Assembly (NCBI GenBank): GCA_021779855.1
Contig: JAJXZW010000002.1
Coordinates: forward strand, 62,001 to 126,000
Source: Actinomycetes bacterium
Lineage (GTDB): Bacteria; Actinomycetota; Acidimicrobiia; Acidimicrobiales; RAAP-2
Direction of reading: 5' to 3'
Length of the DNA stretch: 64,000 bases
Under the pieces are notes generated by a model that was not told where the DNA came from, searched no databases, and saw only the letters and a program-made list of their open reading frames with translations. Both the position numbers and the translations under genes were made by a program. Every line of letters starts with the position of its first letter. Position 1 is the stretch's first letter. Below, in pieces: positions 8,890-17,554 of this stretch.

Positions 8890-9695
8890 GCGACGCCACG
8901 CTGCGCGCCGGCGAGCGCGTCATGCTCATCGACGCGAAGGACCGCCACTACCTGGTCACCCTCGAGCCGGGCGGGTCGTTCCACACCCACGCGGGAATCG
9001 TGAGCCACGACGCGGTCATCGGTCTGGTCGAGGGCTCCACGGTCGCGGCGAGCAACGAACGGGCCTTCCTCGTCGTGCGGCCCACCCTCGCCGACGTCGT
9101 GCTCAAGATGCCCCGCGGCGCCCAGGTGATCTACCCCAAGGACCTGGGCGCCATCCTGCTGGAGGCCGACATCGCCCCGGGTCAGCGCGTGCTGGAGGCC
9201 GGGGTCGGCTCGGGGGCGCTCTCCATGACCCTCCTGCGCGCGGGCGCCTCGGTCGTGGGCTACGAGCTGCGCGAGGAGTTCGCGCGCCACGCTGAGAAGA
9301 ACGTCCGCGCTCACCTCGGTGACGCGATCAACTACCGCATCGAGATCCGTGACGTCACGGCCGGCATCGACGAGCGCGACCTCGACCGGGTCCTGCTCGA
9401 CATGCCCGAGCCCTGGGCGGTCGTCGGCCACGCCGAGGCGGCCCTGCGTCCCGGGGGCATCCTGCTCGCGTACCTGCCGACGATCAACCAGACCCAGCTG
9501 CTGCGCGAGACCCTGCGCCAGCACCGCTTCGGCCTCGCCGAGACGGTGGAGATCCTTCGGCGGACCTGGCACGTCGACGGCCGCTCGGTCCGCCCCGACC
9601 ACCGGATGGTCGCCCACACGGGGTTCCTCACGTCCGCCCGTCGGCTCGTGACCACCGCTCACGGCTCGTCCGAGAGGCGCTCCGAGAGCGACTGA
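8886..9695 (+). CDS. trmI: tRNA (adenine-58-N1)-methyltransferase TrmI
   Basis: This 269-residue SAM-dependent class I methyltransferase makes m1A58 in the T-loop of tRNAs. It shows the N-terminal beta domain (GERVMLIDAKDRHYLVTLEPGG), the linker DVVLKMPRGAQVIYPKDLG and the SAM motif LEAGVGSGALSMTLLRAG, then the motif region LLDMPEPWAVV. This gene immediately precedes the proteasome ATPase gene in M. tuberculosis (Rv2118c/Rv2115c region), and the order is kept here except for an inserted leftward ferredoxin. It starts at a GTG overlapping the previous small gene. Confidence 0.95.
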   Translation: MSDATLRAGERVMLIDAKDRHYLVTLEPGGSFHTHAGIVSHDAVIGLVEGSTVAASNERAFLVVRPTLADVVLKMPRGAQVIYPKDLGAILLEADIAPGQRVLEAGVGSGALSMTLLRAGASVVGYELREEFARHAEKNVRAHLGDAINYRIEIRDVTAGIDERDLDRVLLDMPEPWAVVGHAEAALRPGGILLAYLPTINQTQLLRETLRQHRFGLAETVEILRRTWHVDGRSVRPDHRMVAHTGFLTSARRLVTTAHGSSERRSESD

Positions 9696-9705
9696 CGGGT
9701 CACGA

Positions 9706-9727
9706 CGAGGGCGGGGCAACCCCCTCG
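9706..9727. terminator. Possible hairpin terminator after trmI
   Basis: A G+C-rich inverted repeat (CGAGGG...CCCTCG with an inner GG/CC pair) lies between the convergent trmI and ferredoxin stops. There is no clear U-tract, so it may serve both directions weakly. Confidence 0.35.
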
Positions 9728-9763
9728 GCCGGACCTACCTGGCCACCACCGTGGCCGACGGCG

Positions 9764-10000
9764 CTAGTCCCTCACGATGAAGATGCACTCGCCGGGGCAC
9801 TCCTCAGAGGCCTCGACCACGGCGTCCTCGAACTCGGCGGGCACGTCGGCGACGCCCTCGGCGCCACCGGGGTTGCTCTTCACCTCGCCGTCCTGCTTTA
9901 CGTAGGCCAGGCCGTCGTCGAGCAGGGTGAACACCGACGGGCAGATCTCCTCGCACAGACCGTCGCCCGTGCACAGGTCCTGATCAATCCACACCTTCAT
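9764..10000 (-). CDS. Small ferredoxin with CxxDxxC cluster motif
   Basis: This 78-residue electron carrier begins MKVWIDQDLCTGDGLCEEIC. The spacing C10-x2-D13-x2-C16 followed by C20-P matches single-cluster ferredoxins in which an aspartate takes the second ligand position, as in Pyrococcus furiosus ferredoxin. The distal ligand lies in EECPGEC. The cysteine that forms a disulfide with C20-equivalent in the archaeal protein is replaced (EDAVVEA), and an extra cysteine follows in PGEC. A partner could be a P450 or an F420- or CoA-linked oxidoreductase; none is adjacent. The start has a purine-rich ribosome site (ggagga) and a TAGAGT hexamer about 31 bases upstream. Confidence 0.9.
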   Translation of the reverse strand: MKVWIDQDLCTGDGLCEEICPSVFTLLDDGLAYVKQDGEVKSNPGGAEGVADVPAEFEDAVVEASEECPGECIFIVRD

Positions 10001-10063
10001 CGGCTCGTCCTCCGTGGCTCCTAACCGGGTCACTCTAGTGGTCCCCAAGGTGGCTTTGTGCCC

Positions 10064-10091
10064 TTGACAGCGCCGGGCTCTCCCCTAGGGT
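10064..10091 (+). promoter_or_regulatory. Promoter of leaderless mpa: TTGACA, 16 bp, TAGGGT
   Basis: A consensus -35 (TTGACA, 10064-10069) and a TAnnnT -10 (TAGGGT, 10086-10091) are separated by 16 bases. The -10 ends 6 bases before the mpa ATG, so the predicted transcription start is the A of the start codon. This is the best -35/-10 pair in the window. Confidence 0.65.
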
Positions 10092-10097
10092 GAGGTC

Positions 10098-11828
10098 ATG
10101 GAAGGTGCGCGCGGCCCCGGCGGCGGTGGCTCCCCGGGGCACGGTCCCGGAGAGCACGACTTCACCCTCAACGACCTCGACCAGGCCAATCGGCGCATCG
10201 AGCTGCTCGAGGAGAAGCTGCTCGAAGCGCGCGGCCAGTTGGCCCAGAGCCGCTCGAACAACGAGAAGCTCACCATCACGATTCAGCAGACCCGTGACCA
10301 GATCGCGGCCCTGCGCGACGAGGTGGAGAAACTCACCCAGCCGCCCGCCGTCTACGGCACGTTCATCGGCTTCAACGACGACGGTTCCGTCGACATCTTC
10401 GCCTCGGGCCGCAAGATGCGCGTTGCCCTGCACCCCGGGATCGACCCCGGGCAGATGTCGCGCGGGGACGAGGTGGTGCTCAACGAGTCCTTCAGCGTGA
10501 TCGGCGTGCGAGCGACCGACGGCCAGGGCGAGGTCGTGACCGTGAAGGAGGTGCTCGACGAGCGCCGGGTCCTCGTCTACGGACGCGCGGACGAGGAGCG
10601 GGTCGTCGAACTCGCCGAGGCCTTGCGCTCGGTCAAGCTGCGCAGCGGCGACGCCGTCTTGCTCGACCTCCGGTCGAACCTCCTCATCGAGAAGCTCACG
10701 CGCCAAGAGGCCGAGGAGTTGATCCTCGAGGAGGTGCCCGACATCTCGTACGCCGACGTGGGTGGGCTCGACCACCAGATCGAAGCGATCACCGACGCCG
10801 TGGAGCTGCCCTACCTACACCGGACGCTCTTCAACGAGTACGACCTCCCGGCCCCGAAGGGCATCCTGCTCTACGGACCGCCCGGCTGCGGCAAGACCCT
10901 GATCGCCAAGGCCGTCGCCAACTCCCTCTCCCAGAAGGTGGCCGAGCTAACCGGGAACCGCAACGTGCGCTCCTACTTCCTCAACATCAAGGGTCCTGAG
11001 TTGTTGAACAAATACGTCGGCGAGACCGAGCGCCAGATCCGGGTCGTCTTCCAGCGGGCCCGGGAGAAGGCCGAGGAGGGCGTGCCGGTCATCGTCTTCT
11101 TCGACGAGATGGACTCGCTCTTCCGCACCCGGGGGACGGGCATCTCCTCGGACATGGAGTCGACGATCGTGCCCCAGCTCCTGGCCGAGATCGACGGCGT
11201 GGAGTCCTTGCGCGACGTGATCGTGATCGGGGCCACCAACCGCGAGGACCTCATCGACCCGGCAATCCTCCGGCCGGGGCGCCTCGACGTGAAGATCAAG
11301 ATCGAGCGTCCCGACGAGGAGGCCGCGGGCCAGATCTTCTCGCGCTACCTGCGCGCCTACCTGCCCCTCGACGAGCACGAGGTGCGCGAGCTCGGCGGCG
11401 GCGACACCGACAAGACCATCCAGGTCATGATCGAGGAGACCGTCGAGCACATGTACCGCGTCGACGACGAGAACCGGTTCCTCGAGGTCACCTACCAGGG
11501 CGGTGACAAGGAGGTCCTCTACTTCAAGGACTTCGCCTCGGGCGCCATGATCGAGAACATCGTGCGGCGCGCGAAGAAGAGCGCCGTGAAGCGCGAGATC
11601 GCCGGGCTGGGGAGAGGGCTGCGGCGCAGCGACCTCGTCGAGTCGATTCGCCAGGAGTTCCGTGAGAACGAGGACCTGCCCAACACCACCAACCCCGACG
11701 ACTGGGCGCGCATCTCGGGCAAGAAGGGCGAGCGGATCGTCTTCATCCGCACCCTGGTCAACCGGGAGGAGAACGTGGTGAACGGCGGTCGCTCGATCCA
11801 GCACGTGGGCACCGGGCAGTACCTCTAG
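10098..11828 (+). CDS. mpa: Mpa/ARC proteasomal AAA ATPase
   Basis: This 576-residue ring ATPase recognises pupylated proteins, unfolds them and feeds them into the 20S core. It has an N-terminal coiled coil that binds Pup (about residues 15-80: [20 protein letters not shown]...), OB domains, then one AAA module with Walker A GPPGCGKT at 260-267 and Walker [10 protein letters not shown] with D336-E337. The C-terminal sequence is GTGQYL; the QYL tail is the known docking motif for the proteasome alpha ring. It opens the proteasome gene run and has its own leaderless-type promoter. Confidence 0.98.
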   Translation: MEGARGPGGGGSPGHGPGEHDFTLNDLDQANRRIELLEEKLLEARGQLAQSRSNNEKLTITIQQTRDQIAALRDEVEKLTQPPAVYGTFIGFNDDGSVDIFASGRKMRVALHPGIDPGQMSRGDEVVLNESFSVIGVRATDGQGEVVTVKEVLDERRVLVYGRADEERVVELAEALRSVKLRSGDAVLLDLRSNLLIEKLTRQEAEELILEEVPDISYADVGGLDHQIEAITDAVELPYLHRTLFNEYDLPAPKGILLYGPPGCGKTLIAKAVANSLSQKVAELTGNRNVRSYFLNIKGPELLNKYVGETERQIRVVFQRAREKAEEGVPVIVFFDEMDSLFRTRGTGISSDMESTIVPQLLAEIDGVESLRDVIVIGATNREDLIDPAILRPGRLDVKIKIERPDEEAAGQIFSRYLRAYLPLDEHEVRELGGGDTDKTIQVMIEETVEHMYRVDDENRFLEVTYQGGDKEVLYFKDFASGAMIENIVRRAKKSAVKREIAGLGRGLRRSDLVESIRQEFRENEDLPNTTNPDDWARISGKKGERIVFIRTLVNREENVVNGGRSIQHVGTGQYL

Positions 11829-11832
11829 TCCC

Positions 11833-13320
11833 GTGGCCATCCCCAAAGTCGTCGGCATCGAGACCGAGTACGGCGTCGCCGGCGGACCCGACGGGGACCC
11901 GATCACCGCGTCGAGCCTCATCGTCAACGCCTACGCCCAGCAGGGTCGCACCCACATCAACTGGGACTTCGAAGGCGAGACGCCCGACCTCGACGCTCGG
12001 GGCCGGGTGGACCTGACCTCGTTCGCGCCGATAGTCGAGACCCACCTGGCCAACACCGTGCTCACCAACGGCGCCCGGCTCTACGTCGACCACGCGCACC
12101 CCGAGTACTCGGCCCCCGAGTGCGCCTCGCCCTTCGAGGCGGCCCTCTACGACCAGGCGGGCGAGGAAGTGATGCGCCGGGCCCTCACGATCGCCAACGA
12201 CACCCTCGACTCCGACGCCGCCATCACCCTCTACAAGAACAACTCCGACGGCAAGGGCAACTCCTACGGCACCCACGAGAACTACCTCGTCGCGCGCGAC
12301 GTCGAGTTCGCCCACCTGGTCCGCACCATGGTGCCTCACCTGGTCTCGCGCCAGGTGGTGGTGGGCGCGGGCAAGGTCGGCGCCGAGACCGAGGCCGCCC
12401 TCGAGCACGACCCACCCTTCCAGCTCTCCCAGCGTGCCGAGTTCTTCGAGGAGGTCGTGGGTCTGGAGACCACCCTCAAGCGGCCCATCGTGAACACCCG
12501 GGACGAGCCCCACAGCGACGCCGAACGCTTCCGGCGTCTCCACGTGATCATCGGTGACGCCAACCTGAGCCCCGTCGCCACGGTGGTGAAGCTGGGTTCC
12601 ACGGCCCTGCTCCTCGCCGCGCTCGAGGACCTCGGTCCCGCGCTCTTCCCGGCGCCCCCGGTGGCGCCGGTGTCGGCGGTGCGTCGCTTCGCGCTGGACC
12701 TCACCCTCGCCCAGGGCGTCGAGTGCGACGACGGCGTCACCCGCAGCGCCTGGGACTTCCAGGACGCCCTGTGGCGTCTCGCCGAGCTGTACGTCGAACG
12801 GACCGGGGGAGGGGTGGTCGGTCCCGCCGACCAGGTCCGCTTCGTGCTCGACCAGTGGCGCGCGATGCTCGACGGGGTGCGCGACGACCGTGAGGCGGTG
12901 GCCGACCGCGTCGACTGGGTGGCCAAGTGGCGCGTCGTGAACGGCTACCGGGACCGCTACGGGCTGGACCCGGATGACGCCCGGCTGAAGGCCATCGACC
13001 TCCAGTACCACGACGTGCGCGCATCGCGCTCGCTCGCCCGCCGCGTGGGGCTCCGGCAGCTGTTCGGGGAACCCGCCATTCGTGAAGCCGTTCACAACCC
13101 CCCCGACTCGACGCGGGCCTACTTCCGCGGCCGCTGCGTGGAGCGCTACCCCGACGAGATCGTCGCGGCCAACTGGGACTCGGTCGTGTTCGACCTCGGC
13201 GACGGGCCGCTCCAGCGGGTGCCCATGCTCGACCCGCTGAGGGGTACGCGCGCCCTGACCGAGGAGTTGCTAGAAACGAGTGCATCGGCCGCCGATCTTC
13301 TGACGGCCCTCGACAGGTAG
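11833..13320 (+). CDS. dop: Dop, Pup deamidase/depupylase
   Basis: This 495-residue member of the carboxylate-amine ligase family related to glutamine synthetase deamidates the C-terminal Gln of Pup to Glu and removes Pup from substrates. It has the N-terminal GIETEYG metal/ATP motif, LYVDHAHPEYSAPEC with the conserved Asp, the Dop-specific insertion after residue 35 (THINWDFEGETPDLDARGR) and NTRDEPHSDAERFRRLHVI. That insertion separates it from its paralogue PafA downstream. It starts at GTG 11833, four bases after the mpa stop. Because Pup here ends in Gln, Dop is needed for the pathway. Confidence 0.97.
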   Translation: MAIPKVVGIETEYGVAGGPDGDPITASSLIVNAYAQQGRTHINWDFEGETPDLDARGRVDLTSFAPIVETHLANTVLTNGARLYVDHAHPEYSAPECASPFEAALYDQAGEEVMRRALTIANDTLDSDAAITLYKNNSDGKGNSYGTHENYLVARDVEFAHLVRTMVPHLVSRQVVVGAGKVGAETEAALEHDPPFQLSQRAEFFEEVVGLETTLKRPIVNTRDEPHSDAERFRRLHVIIGDANLSPVATVVKLGSTALLLAALEDLGPALFPAPPVAPVSAVRRFALDLTLAQGVECDDGVTRSAWDFQDALWRLAELYVERTGGGVVGPADQVRFVLDQWRAMLDGVRDDREAVADRVDWVAKWRVVNGYRDRYGLDPDDARLKAIDLQYHDVRASRSLARRVGLRQLFGEPAIREAVHNPPDSTRAYFRGRCVERYPDEIVAANWDSVVFDLGDGPLQRVPMLDPLRGTRALTEELLETSASAADLLTALDR

Positions 13321-13329
13321 AACGGAATC

Positions 13330-13524
13330 ATGAGCGAGAGAGAGCAGATCCAGCGACAGCGCAGTGAGCGCACCTCCGAGGCGCAGAGCGAGATCAGCGT
13401 CGACGCCACCAAGGGCGACCAGCTCAAGGCCGACCTCGATGAGCTGCTGGACGAGATCGACGAGGTGCTCGAGGAGAACGCCGAGGAGTTCGTGCGCAAC
13501 TACGTCCAAAAGGGTGGCCAGTAG
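13330..13524 (+). CDS. pup: Pup, prokaryotic ubiquitin-like protein
   Basis: This 64-residue intrinsically disordered modifier is ligated through its C terminus to lysines of proteins bound for the proteasome. The N-terminal half is polar (SEREQIQRQRSERTSEAQSE). The Mpa-binding helix is KADLDELLDEIDEVLEENAEEF, and the tail is VQKGGQ, the Gln form that must be deamidated to Glu. The gene is too small for many gene finders, but it is unmistakable between dop and prcB. Confidence 0.98.
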   Translation: MSEREQIQRQRSERTSEAQSEISVDATKGDQLKADLDELLDEIDEVLEENAEEFVRNYVQKGGQ

Positions 13525-13526
13525 AC

Positions 13527-14321
13527 GTGGGCCTGCCCCTCTTCCGGCCCACCCAGGACCCCGGCCCCTCATTCCTGGGGCTGACCGAGGCGCTGGGCGT
13601 CGCCCCCGAGTGGGGGCCGACGACGAGCGACGTGCCCCACGCCACCACGGTGATCGCGGTCCGCTACGTCCAGGGCGTCGTCATGGCCGGGGACCGTCAG
13701 GCGACCGGGGCCTACATCGCGAGTCGCGACGTGAAGAAGATCGGCGCCGCGGACCGCTTCACGGCGCTCGCGATCTCGGGCAGCGCCGCGCGAGGGGTCG
13801 AGCTCTTGAAGTTCGCCCAGCTCTCCTTCGAGCACTACGAGAAGATGACCAGCACCGCCCTCAGCCTGGAGGGGAAGGCCAACTACCTCTCGCCGATCAT
13901 CCAGCGCAACAACCTCTCCTCGCCGCTGCCGGTCCTGCCGCTGCTCGCCGGCTACGACCCGACCCAGCGGGCCGGGCGCATCTTCGAGTACGACGGCGCC
14001 GGCGGCTGCTACGAGCGCTACGACTTCGCCACGATCGGCTCGGGCTCGCCCTTCGCCGAGGGCGCCCTGCGCCTGGGCTTCCGGGCCGACCTCGACCTCG
14101 AGGCCGGACTGGAGCTCGCCGCCCTCGCGCTCTACGAGGCCGGTGACAACGACCCGAGTACGGGCGGCCCCGACTTCGTGCGCGGGATCTTCCCGATGAT
14201 GGTCGTGCTCGACGCGGCCGGCTTCCGCGAGCTCGCCGGTGACGACGTGGGCGAGCGGTTCCGCCGGATCAACGAGCGCCGGGCGGAGTCCCGGGGCGTG
14301 GCCGGCGGTGCCCTGCGGTGA
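13527..14321 (+). CDS. prcB: Proteasome beta subunit PrcB
   Basis: This is the catalytic N-terminal-nucleophile threonine protease of the 20S core. The precursor is 264 residues. The propeptide of about 39 residues ends at PHA, and the mature chain is predicted to begin T40-T41-V-I-A-V, with the conserved GDRQATGAYIASRDVKKI following. Other motifs are ISGSAARGVELLKFAQL and ATIGSGSPFAEGAL. It starts at GTG 13527, two bases after the pup stop, and overlaps prcA as GTGA, as expected for co-translated core subunits. Confidence 0.97.
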   Translation: MGLPLFRPTQDPGPSFLGLTEALGVAPEWGPTTSDVPHATTVIAVRYVQGVVMAGDRQATGAYIASRDVKKIGAADRFTALAISGSAARGVELLKFAQLSFEHYEKMTSTALSLEGKANYLSPIIQRNNLSSPLPVLPLLAGYDPTQRAGRIFEYDGAGGCYERYDFATIGSGSPFAEGALRLGFRADLDLEAGLELAALALYEAGDNDPSTGGPDFVRGIFPMMVVLDAAGFRELAGDDVGERFRRINERRAESRGVAGGALR

Positions 14322-15001
14322 GCAACTACTTCTACGTCTCGCCCGAGCAGCTGATCAAGGACCGGGCAGAGTTCGCCCAGAAGGGCATCGCCCGGGGCCG
14401 CTCGATCGTGGCCTCGCTCTACGACCGGGGCGTGGTGATGGTGGCCGAGAACCCCTCGGCCTCGCTCAACAAGGTCTCGGAGATCTACGACCGGATCGCC
14501 TTCGCCGGGGCCGGCAAGTACAACGAGTACGACCGGCTCCGTGAGGCCGGCGTGCGCTGGGCCGACTCGATGGGCTTCACCTACGCCCGCGAGGACGTCG
14601 ACGCGCGGGCCCTGGCGAACTACTACGCCCAGCACCTCGGCGACCTGTTCACCGAGGGCCAGAAGCCCTTGGAGGTCGAGGTCCTGGTGGCCCAGCTCGG
14701 CGGCGACCTGCGCCCGACGAAGCTCTTCCGCATCCTCTACGAGGGCACGATCGCCGACGAGCCACGCTTCTCGGTGATCGGCGGGGACGCCGAGACGATC
14801 CGCGAGCGCTTCGCCCAGGCCGTGCCCGAGGTCGCCGACCTGGCGACCACGCTGCGCCAGGCGGTCGCGGCCCTCGCCGGACCCGACCGCACGATCCCGA
14901 TCTCCGACCTCGAGGTGGGCGTCCTGGAGGACCGTGGCGCGCGCCGGACCTTCGCGCGGCTCGAGCCCGACCGGATCGCGGAGCTGCTGGGCGAGGGGTA
15001 G
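14318..15001 (+). CDS. prcA: Proteasome alpha subunit PrcA
   Basis: This 227-residue structural subunit forms the outer rings and gate of the 20S core and docks Mpa. It begins SNYFYVSPEQLIKDRAEFAQKGIARGRS, the usual gate and H0 helix region. It continues with VVMVAENPSASLNKVSEIYDRIAFAGAG, and there is no catalytic N-terminal Thr. It starts at a GTG overlapping the prcB stop. Two bases separate it from pafA. Confidence 0.96.
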   Translation: MSNYFYVSPEQLIKDRAEFAQKGIARGRSIVASLYDRGVVMVAENPSASLNKVSEIYDRIAFAGAGKYNEYDRLREAGVRWADSMGFTYAREDVDARALANYYAQHLGDLFTEGQKPLEVEVLVAQLGGDLRPTKLFRILYEGTIADEPRFSVIGGDAETIRERFAQAVPEVADLATTLRQAVAALAGPDRTIPISDLEVGVLEDRGARRTFARLEPDRIAELLGEG

Positions 15002-15003
15002 GA

Positions 15004-16374
15004 ATGCTGCGTCGCATCTTCGGCGTGGAGACCGAGTACGGCATCACCTTCTCGCTGCGGGGCCAACGCCGCCTCAGCCCCGACGAGGTCTCGCGGTTCT
15101 TGTTCCGCAAGGTCGTGGCCTGGGGCCGTTCCTCGAACGTCTTCTTGGAGAACGGGAGCCGCCTCTACCTCGACGTCGGCTCGCACCCGGAGTACGCCAC
15201 GGCCGAGTGCGACACCCTCGTCGACCTCGTGGCCCAGGACAAGGCCGGCGAGGCCATCCTGCGCGAGCTCGTCGGCCACGCCCAGTCCCAGCTGGCCGAC
15301 GAGGGGATCCGCGGTGACATCTACCTCTTCAAGAACAACACCGACTCCACCGGGAACTCCTACGGCTGCCACGAGAACTACTGCATCGAGCGCATCGAGG
15401 ACCTCAGCCGGCTCGAGAGCGTCTTCATCCCCTTCCTCATCAGCCGCCAGATCTTCGCCGGGGCCGGCAAGGTCGTCACCAACGCGCGCGGGACCACCTA
15501 CGCCCTGAGCCAGCGCGCCGAGCACATCTGGGAGTCGATCTCCTCGGCGACCACGCGCAGCCGGCCGATCATCAACACCCGCGACGAGCCCCACGCCGAC
15601 CCCGAGAAGTTCCGCCGGCTCCACGTGATCGTCGGCGACTCCAACATGAACGAGTTCGCCACCTACCTGAAGGTCGGTACCGCGGCGGTGGTGCTCGCCA
15701 TGATCGAGGACCGGCACACGGTGCTGCGCGACTACCAGATGGCCTCGCCGATCAACGCGCTGCGCGAGATCTCCTACGACCTGTGGAGCAAGGAGCCGGT
15801 CAAGCTCGTCAACGGCCGTGACCTCACCGCCCTCGAGATCCAAGAGGACCTGTGCGAGCGGGCCGAGCTCTTCGTCCAGAACCACGACGTGCCCGAGGAC
15901 CAGCGGCGAGTGGTCGGCCTGTGGCGCGAGGTCATCGAGCTCTACCGCACCGACCCCATGGCCCTGGCCGACCGGGTCGACTGGATTGCCAAGCTCCAGA
16001 TCATCGAGCGCGAGCGCGAGCGCCACGGCGTCGACCTGGCGGACCCACGGATCGGGCTCATCGACCTGCTCTACCACGACACGAACGTCGAGCGCGGCCT
16101 CTTCTACCGGCGGGCCGCGCGCGGCCACGTACGCAGCCTGGTCACCCCCGATCAGGTCCTCGAGGCGACCTCGACGCCGCCGGCGACGACGCGCGCGCAC
16201 ATGCGCGGTACGTTCATCCGCGCCGCCAAGCGCCACCGACGCGACTACACCGTCGACTGGGTGCACCTCAAGCTCAACGACGAGATGCAACGCACCGTGC
16301 TGCTGAAGGACCCCTTCAAGAGCCACGACGACCGCTTCGCCAAGCTGCTGGCGAGCCTCGAGCGCCGGGCCTAG
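15004..16374 (+). CDS. pafA: PafA, Pup-protein ligase
   Basis: This 456-residue ligase phosphorylates the C-terminal Glu of Pup and joins it to a substrate lysine. It has the N-terminal FGVETEYGITF motif, LYLDVGSHPEYATAECD with the catalytic Asp, and NTRDEPHADPEKFRRLHVIVGDSNMNEF. It lacks the Dop loop present in its upstream paralogue. In M. tuberculosis pafB and pafC follow; here the next gene is tatA, 28 bases on. Confidence 0.98.
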   Translation: MLRRIFGVETEYGITFSLRGQRRLSPDEVSRFLFRKVVAWGRSSNVFLENGSRLYLDVGSHPEYATAECDTLVDLVAQDKAGEAILRELVGHAQSQLADEGIRGDIYLFKNNTDSTGNSYGCHENYCIERIEDLSRLESVFIPFLISRQIFAGAGKVVTNARGTTYALSQRAEHIWESISSATTRSRPIINTRDEPHADPEKFRRLHVIVGDSNMNEFATYLKVGTAAVVLAMIEDRHTVLRDYQMASPINALREISYDLWSKEPVKLVNGRDLTALEIQEDLCERAELFVQNHDVPEDQRRVVGLWREVIELYRTDPMALADRVDWIAKLQIIERERERHGVDLADPRIGLIDLLYHDTNVERGLFYRRAARGHVRSLVTPDQVLEATSTPPATTRAHMRGTFIRAAKRHRRDYTVDWVHLKLNDEMQRTVLLKDPFKSHDDRFAKLLASLERRA

Positions 16375-16390
16375 CCCCGGCCCCCGGTCG

Positions 16391-16396
16391 TACAAT
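16391..16396 (+). promoter_or_regulatory. -10 element TACAAT for leaderless tatA
   Basis: TACAAT is followed by exactly 6 bases and the tatA ATG at 16403, so the Tat unit can be transcribed separately from the proteasome genes. No clear -35 is seen. Confidence 0.55.
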
Positions 16397-16402
16397 GGCC
16401 CC

Positions 16403-16819
16403 ATGTTCGACCTGAGCCCCCTCAAGATCCTGATCATCGTGGCGGTGATCATGCTGGTCATGGGGCCCGACAAGCTCCCCGAGGTGGCCCAGCGCCTCGG
16501 AGCGGGGTGGCGAGCACTCAAGGGCATCCAGCAGCGGGTCGAGAGCGAGGTCCGTGAGGCCATCCCGGACCTCCCGTCGGCCTCGGAGATCGCCCGGCTG
16601 GCCCGCAGCCCCGTGAGCCTGCTCAACCAGCTGGCCGACCGGGTGGCGCCCCCCGAAGCCGACGGGGCGGCGGCGGCGTCCGACGGGACCGCGGCGGCGG
16701 ATGACGGGACCGCGGCGGCGGATGACGACGTGCCCCTGCTCGCCCCCGACATCCGACCGAGCCCCCCGCCCCCCTCGGCGGCCGACTGGGGCAGCGCGCC
16801 CGACCCCTCACTCAACTAA
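16403..16819 (+). CDS. tatA: TatA/TatB-type twin-arginine translocase component
   Basis: This 138-residue protein has one N-terminal transmembrane helix (PLKILIIVAVIMLVMGPDKLPEVA), with the conserved G-P-x-K-L-P hinge, followed by an amphipathic helix (AQRLGAGWRALKGIQQRV). This is the pore-forming part of the Tat system for folded proteins. The tail beyond residue 85 is disordered and Ala/Asp-rich, with a short repeat. It could be TatA or TatB; the adjacent tatC and gene order favour TatA. Confidence 0.93.
   Translation: MFDLSPLKILIIVAVIMLVMGPDKLPEVAQRLGAGWRALKGIQQRVESEVREAIPDLPSASEIARLARSPVSLLNQLADRVAPPEADGAAAASDGTAAADDGTAAADDDVPLLAPDIRPSPPPPSAADWGSAPDPSLN
16682..16723 (+). repeat. Two exact 21-bp tandem copies in the tatA tail
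   Basis: A 21-base unit beginning gacgggaccgcg occurs at 16682-16702 and 16703-16723, coding DGTAAAD twice. A degraded third copy precedes it. In-frame copy number change would only lengthen the acidic tail. Confidence 0.85.
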
Positions 16820-16825
16820 CCCGTC

Positions 16826-17554
16826 GTGTCTCGTTACAGCCGCGCTCAGAGTGGCATGACCCTGGCCGAGCACCTGAAGGAGCTCCGCTACCGGTTCATG
16901 GTCATGGCGTCGGCGGTCTTTGTCATCGGCGTCCTCGGATTCATCTTCTACACCCATCTGCTCGACATCCTCCAGCACCCCTACTGCGCCGCGGTGCCCG
17001 ACCACTGCAAGTTCCTCGTCACCAACCCGCTCGACGGGCTCACCTTGCGGGTGAAGATCGCCTTCTTCGCCGGCTTCGTGCTGGCCTCGCCGATCATCCT
17101 CTGGCAGACCTGGCGCTTCATTACGCCTGGTCTCAAGGCCAAGGAGAAGCGCTACGTCATTCCCTTCGTCGCGTCCTCGATCGCGTTCTTCGCCGCCGGG
17201 GTCGTCGTCGCGTACTTCAGCTTCGCCCACGCGATCGCCTTCTTGAAGTCGATCGGTGGCTCCTCGCTCATCACCGAGTACAACCCCAACCAGTACCTCA
17301 CGCTGTTCTTGCTCATGATGTTCATCTTCGGGCTGACCTTCCTCTTCCCGGTCGTGCTGGTCGCCCTGGAGCTGGTGAACGTCGTCAACCCCCGCCAGCT
17401 CCTGAAGGGCTGGCGCATCGCCGTCATCGTGATCACCGTGGCGTCAGCCGTCTTCACCCCGAGCGGCGACCCGCTTTCGATGCTCGCCCTGGCCGTGCCC
17501 CTTGTGGTCTTCTACTTCCTCGCGATCGGCGTGGGCAAGCTGCTCAAGAAGTGA
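16826..17554 (+). CDS. tatC: TatC, twin-arginine translocase receptor subunit
   Basis: This 242-residue membrane protein with about six hydrophobic segments binds twin-arginine signal peptides. The cytosolic N terminus contains the signature MTLAEHLKELRYRF. The conserved first periplasmic region (NPLDGLTLRVKIAFFAGFVLASPIILWQTWRFITPGLKAKEKR) is intact. It starts at GTG 16826, six bases after tatA. Its stop overlaps the helicase start as GTGA. Confidence 0.97.
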   Translation: MSRYSRAQSGMTLAEHLKELRYRFMVMASAVFVIGVLGFIFYTHLLDILQHPYCAAVPDHCKFLVTNPLDGLTLRVKIAFFAGFVLASPIILWQTWRFITPGLKAKEKRYVIPFVASSIAFFAAGVVVAYFSFAHAIAFLKSIGGSSLITEYNPNQYLTLFLLMMFIFGLTFLFPVVLVALELVNVVNPRQLLKGWRIAVIVITVASAVFTPSGDPLSMLALAVPLVVFYFLAIGVGKLLKK

